Shown in pieces: positions 61,301 through 64,000 of a stretch of 64,000 nucleotides of DNA (positions within the stretch are counted from its first letter, which is position 1; each line of letters begins with the position of its first letter). Source of the stretch: Globisporangium splendens (Eukaryota > Oomycota > Peronosporomycetes > Pythiales > Pythiaceae); NCBI GenBank assembly GCA_006386115.1, contig VFIW01000121.1:106526-170525 (forward strand), in the 5' to 3' direction. The notes below the pieces were generated by a model. That model searched no databases and was not told the DNA's origin. It saw only the letters and a list, made by a program, of their open reading frames with translations. A program made the translations under genes and the position numbers.

Positions 61301-64000
61301 AGCTGACGGTACGACCGTAGTAGGCACTGGCGTAGTAGGCGCAACCGTGGTTGGCACTGGGGTCGTCGGCTCGGCCGTCGTTGGCACTGGAGTCGTTGGC
61401 GCAACTGTACTTGGCACTGGAGTCACCTCAGGAACTGGCACAGGTGATGGCGATGGCGACGTCGACGGAACTGCTGGCACCGACACACCGTCCGCTAGAA
61501 GCGTCATCGAGAACGGGTAGTGGTCGCTGTCGTAGCCAGTGCACGACGGCTGGTACAACGCGTGCTCGATCGTCGCGCCAGTCACCTGGCTCACAAGCGA
61601 GTTCGACACCAAGATGTGGTCCAAAATGCTCACCTCCGTGTCCACGAACTGGCAGTCCTCGTTCTGGTCCCACCACTCCGAGTACCGCTCCGACTGCGGC
61701 AGCAAGCCAGACACCTCCGTCATCGTCGTGCCAGCTAGGATGCCCAGCACGTTACTGATCGGCTTGTTGTTGTTGCGGTCCGGGTACACCTTCGAGAAGT
61801 CGTTCAGGTCACCCGAGAGGATCACGTGGCGGTCGTTGAGCAGCTCCGTGCTCGCCAGACTAGCCAGCACCGTGGCTTGTGCTTCACGGTCGAAACAGCG
61901 CTGCGCGTTCTGAGGGTTCGCCAGCAAGTGCGCTCCGATCACCGAGATCGGCTTGGCAAAACCGCTCACGTTGAACGTCGTGTAGAAGTGCTTGGACACG
62001 CCCTTCTTCGACGAGATGCCCGACGCCGTTGGACACGTCGAGTTGCTCACTGGGATCGCCGCCGTCGCTTCCGTGCGCTTCAGGTCCACGATCGGGTCCA
62101 CACGCGTGATGAGAGCCGAGTTCTGTCCCGTCGCCGTGTCCGTGCCGCGCACCAGGTACGGCTTGTACGTCGAGTCACCGAGCGCGGCAATCTCGGCGAT
62201 CAAGACTTGCAGCGCGAAGCAGTCGCCCACTTCGTTCAACTGTACGATATCCGAGTCCATGACCTTGATGTTCTCGGCCACCTTCTTGATGTGCTGGCGA
62301 GCGGCGTCCGCCGTTGTCCACTTACAGTCAGCGCCTGGACACGCCAGACTCGACGCGTAATCGTTGACGAACATGAACTCGGTGTTGTACGTGGTGTACT
62401 TGAGTTTGGTCTTGTCCGTACGACGATCCTCAGGCTTGGTTGGCGCAGTCGGACAGTTGACAAAAGCCGACGGCACGACCGTAGTAGGCACTGGCGTAGT
62501 AGGCGCAACCGTGGTTGGCACTGGGGTCGTCGGCTCGGCCGTCGTTGGCACTGGAGTCGTTGGCGCAACTGTACTTGGCACTGGGGTCACCTCAGGAGCT
62601 GGCACAGGCGATGGCGATGGCGACGGAGACGCCGACGGAACTGTCGGCGCCGACACACCGTCCGCCAGAAGCGTCATCGAGAACGGGTAGTGGTCGCTGT
62701 CGTAGCCAGTGCACGACGGCTGGTACAACGCGTGCTCGATCGTCGCGCCAGTCACCTGGCTCACAAGCGAGTTCGACACCAAGATGTGGTCCAAAATGCT
62801 CACCTCCGTGTCCACGAACTGGCAGTCCTCGTTCTGGTCCCACCACTCCGAGTACCGCTCCGACTGCGGCAGCAAGCCAGACACCTCCGTCATCGTCGTG
62901 CCAGCTAGGATGCCCAGCACGTTACTGATCGGCTTGTTGTTGTTGCGGTCCGGGTACACCTTCGAGAAGTCGTTCAGGTCACCCGAGAGGATCACGTGGC
63001 GGTCGTTGAGCAGCTCCGTGCTCGCCAGACCAGCCAGCACCGTGGCTTGCGCTTCGCGGTCGAAACAGCGCTGCGCGTTCTGAGGGTTCGCCAGCAAGTG
63101 CGCTCCGATCACCGAGATCGGCTTGGCAAAACCGCTCACGTTGAACGTCGTGTAGAAGTGCTTGGACACGCCCTTCTTCGACGAGATGCCCGACACCGTT
63201 GGACACGTCGAGTTGCTCACTGGGATCGCTGCCGTCGCTTCCGTGCGCTTCAGGTCCACGATCGGGTCCACACGCGTGATGAGAGCCGAGTTCTGGCCCG
63301 TCGCCGTGTCCGTGCTGCGCACCAGGTACGGCTTGTACGTCGAGTCACCGAGCGCGGCAATCTCAGCGATCAAGACTTGCAGCGCGAAGCAGTCGCCCAC
63401 TTCGTTCAACTGTACGATATCCGAGTCCATGACCTTGATGTTCTCGGCCACCTTCTTGATGTGCTGGCGAGCGGCGTCCGTCGTTGTCCACTTACAGTCA
63501 GCGCCTGGACACGCCAGACTCGACGCGTAGTCGTTGACAAACATGAACTCGGCGTTGTACGTGGTGTACTTGAGTTTGGTCTTGTCCGTACGACGATCCT
63601 CAGGCTTGGCTGGCGCAGTCGGACAGTTGACAAAAGCTGACGGTACGACCGTAGTAGGCACTGGCGTAGTAGGCGCAACCGTGGTTGGCACTGGGGTCGT
63701 CGGCTCGGCCGTCGTTGGCACTGGAGTCGTTGGCGCAACTGTACTTGGCACTGGAGTCACCTCAGGAACTGGCACAGGTGATGGCGATGGCGACGTCGAC
63801 GGAACTGCTGGCACCGACACACCGTCCGCTAGAAGCGTCATCGAGAACGGGTAGTGGTCGCTGTCGTAGCCAGTGCACGACGGCTGGTACAACGCGTGCT
63901 CGATCGTCGCGCCAGTCACCTGGCTCACAAGCGAGTTCGACACCAAGATGTGGTCCAAAATGCTCACCTCCGTGTCCACGAACTGGCAGTCCTCGTTCTG
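58334..64000 (-). CDS. Secreted modular mosaic: tandem EEP nuclease-like domains, two elicitin-like domains, three CBM1+PAN modules (5' end outside window)
   Basis: The frame is open from the right edge to the stop at 58334, at least 1888 codons; the N-terminus lies beyond 64000. In protein order come one partial and three full endonuclease/exonuclease/phosphatase domains with catalytic motifs ([26 protein letters not shown]), separated by Pro/Thr linkers ([10 protein letters not shown]). Next are two elicitin-like domains of six Cys each (forward 59965-60235 and 59585-59845) in PT-rich linkers. Last are three repeats of a CBM1-type cellulose-binding motif ([12 protein letters not shown]) followed by a PAN/Apple domain ([20 protein letters not shown]), as in Phytophthora CBEL. 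All are disulfide-rich extracellular modules, so secretion or wall attachment is expected. EEP enzymes cut nucleic acids or phosphoesters; elicitins bind sterols. The whole combination in one chain is unusual. Confidence 0.88.
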   Translation of the reverse strand, partial: QNEDCQFVDTEVSILDHILVSNSLVSQVTGATIEHALYQPSCTGYDSDHYPFSMTLLADGVSVPAVPSTSPSPSPVPVPEVTPVPSTVAPTTPVPTTAEPTTPVPTTVAPTTPVPTTVVPSAFVNCPTAPAKPEDRRTDKTKLKYTTYNAEFMFVNDYASSLACPGADCKWTTTDAARQHIKKVAENIKVMDSDIVQLNEVGDCFALQVLIAEIAALGDSTYKPYLVRSTDTATGQNSALITRVDPIVDLKRTEATAAIPVSNSTCPTVSGISSKKGVSKHFYTTFNVSGFAKPISVIGAHLLANPQNAQRCFDREAQATVLAGLASTELLNDRHVILSGDLNDFSKVYPDRNNNKPISNVLGILAGTTMTEVSGLLPQSERYSEWWDQNEDCQFVDTEVSILDHILVSNSLVSQVTGATIEHALYQPSCTGYDSDHYPFSMTLLADGVSAPTVPSASPSPSPSPVPAPEVTPVPSTVAPTTPVPTTAEPTTPVPTTVAPTTPVPTTVVPSAFVNCPTAPTKPEDRRTDKTKLKYTTYNTEFMFVNDYASSLACPGADCKWTTADAARQHIKKVAENIKVMDSDIVQLNEVGDCFALQVLIAEIAALGDSTYKPYLVRGTDTATGQNSALITRVDPIVDLKRTEATAAIPVSNSTCPTASGISSKKGVSKHFYTTFNVSGFAKPISVIGAHLLANPQNAQRCFDREAQATVLASLASTELLNDRHVILSGDLNDFSKVYPDRNNNKPISNVLGILAGTTMTEVSGLLPQSERYSEWWDQNEDCQFVDTEVSILDHILVSNSLVSQVTGATIEHALYQPSCTGYDSDHYPFSMTLLADGVSVPAVPSTSPSPSPVPVPEVTPVPSTVAPTTPVPTTAEPTTPVPTTVAPTTPVPTTVVPSAFVNCPTAPAKPEDRRTDKTKLKYTTYNAEFMFVNDYASSLACPGADCKWTTTDAARQHIKKVAENIKVMDSDIVQLNEVGDCFALQVLIAEIAALGDSTYKPYLVRGTDTATGQNSALITRVDPIVDLKRTEATAAIPVSNSTCPTASGISSKKGVSKHFYTTFNVSGFAKPISVIGAHLLANPQNAQRCFDREAQATVLAGLASTELLNDRHVILSGDLNDFSKVYPDRNNNKPISNVLGILAGTTMTEVSGLLPQSERYSEWWDQNEDCQFVDTEVSILDHILVSNSLVSQVTGATIEHALYQPSCTGYDSDHYPFSMTLLADGVSAPTVPSPSPDTPTPTTFAPTPAPTPSTSVPVCNVADVNKLVLTNPMFVKCAADTKYPFISMPAPPMTAQMDLICANSGCTAAFAAALATNPAECVIPLGGRVQLRSGLLDRVTTYCATGVAPPTPAPTAAVPTPTTAAPTPTTATPTPAPVPTPTLSPMCSTATIAPVVTITSDLLACSSESGYAFIPPSRPSDAVLPKICASAACSRVFGAALAANPTECTVNLGSRIQYRSDLLDRVATACGGISTPAPTPTTVAPTPTPTTIAPTPVPTTVSPTPTPTTVAPTPVPTTIAPTPVPTTVAPTPAPTSCAPTGAYCGSQQAGANCCASSGDYCQPWNPTYYQCRSIPAKCGKQEVGIDYYGADITTVYGLLPEQCCDKCTTTVGCKAYTFVNYNSDGRSACYLKSGTGERRQVPGAVSAVVLETAPAPSCASSGARCGSDRDGAGCCQSGEYCQPWNPTYYQCRPQPQQCGTQQVSVDFYGDDLETVVGILPSECCAKCADTAGCKAYTFVNYNSNGKSACYLKSGTGSKRTVVGAVSAEVLNPKPACTTTPWGSCGSSRGTTCCPSGFYCQAWNPGYYQCIQKPAQCSQQFTDIDFYGNDLSVVYGGSPSNCCAKCAQTSGCKGYTFVNDNPGTPACYLKKGLDGKRASTGAVSGILD
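60322..64000 (-). repeat. Tandem 1.16-1.17-kb coding repeats (EEP domain + PT linker)
   Basis: A marker (ACACCGTCCGC on the plus strand) recurs at 60322, 61485, 62655 and 63819, giving units of 1163, 1170 and 1164 bp that are nearly identical at the base level and in frame. Lengths differ in the Pro/Ser linker. Linker and domain variants alternate: the units at 61485 and 63819 share [14 protein letters not shown], while the one at 62655 has [14 protein letters not shown], pointing to duplication of a two-unit block of about 2334 bp. Confidence 0.93.

Noticed and set aside
60322..64000. Tandem near-identical repeats considered as CRISPR or satellite DNA
   Set aside because: Units are 1.16-1.17 kb, fully coding and in frame, with enzyme motifs; no short direct repeats with unique spacers.

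Overview
This window is eukaryotic, almost certainly oomycete (Phytophthora/Pythium-like), nuclear DNA. The evidence is a secreted protein carrying elicitin-like, CBM1 and PAN/Apple (CBEL-type) modules, compact genes with few short GT-AG introns, several genes preceded by matches to the 16-nt oomycete initiator (GCTCATTYYNCAWTTT) a few tens of bases before the ATG, chromodomain Ty3/gypsy elements and a Crypton-like recombinase relic. No species is assigned.

Layout. 0.5-6.4 kb: full-length ABCA transporter (+). 6.7-7.0 kb: leucine-rich-repeat relic. 7.3-8.9 kb: AAAP/SLC38-type amino-acid transporter (-). 9.8-12.1 kb: protein of about 19 ankyrin repeats (-). 14.6-17.1 kb: LtaS/sulfatase-fold membrane enzyme (+). 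18.2-19.2 kb: LTR and antisense-gene fragment of a gypsy element, ending at a single N (19172) that joins it to the 5' part of an unrelated membrane protein (-). 21.0-25.4 kb: three-exon CSDE1/UNR-like RNA-binding protein (+). 25.6-29.1 kb: calponin-homology/coiled-coil gene (-) with one frameshift and one in-frame stop. 29.3-29.6 kb: ABCA relic (-). 31.1-37.0 kb: second full ABCA gene, a close paralogue of the first (+). 37.8-46.5 kb: nest of gypsy elements. 46.6-47.7 kb: Crypton-like relic. 48.2-50.2 kb: DUF924 + tRNA-lysidine-synthetase-like fusion (+). 50.3-52.3 kb: acyl-CoA oxidase (-). 53.6-55.6 kb: secreted M13 metallopeptidase (-). 58.3 kb to the window end: a large secreted mosaic (-, its 5' end outside) with near-identical tandem endonuclease/exonuclease/phosphatase (EEP) domains, two elicitin-like domains and three CBM1+PAN modules.

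Two observations stand out. First, all three gypsy copies carry a coiled-coil ORF on the strand opposite pol. It overlaps the integrase/chromodomain end by about 720 nt in the two copies where that region is present, and each copy has an oomycete-type initiator exactly 15 nt before its ATG and paired TGACGTCA (CRE) octamers in the adjacent LTR. This looks like a real antisense gene. Second, the EEP-elicitin-CBEL mosaic combines nuclease-like, lipid-binding and cellulose-binding modules in one secreted chain.

Caveats: everything was read by eye. Domain names come from motif recognition, splice sites are inferred from GT-AG boundaries and domain continuity, and some lesions may be sequence errors.
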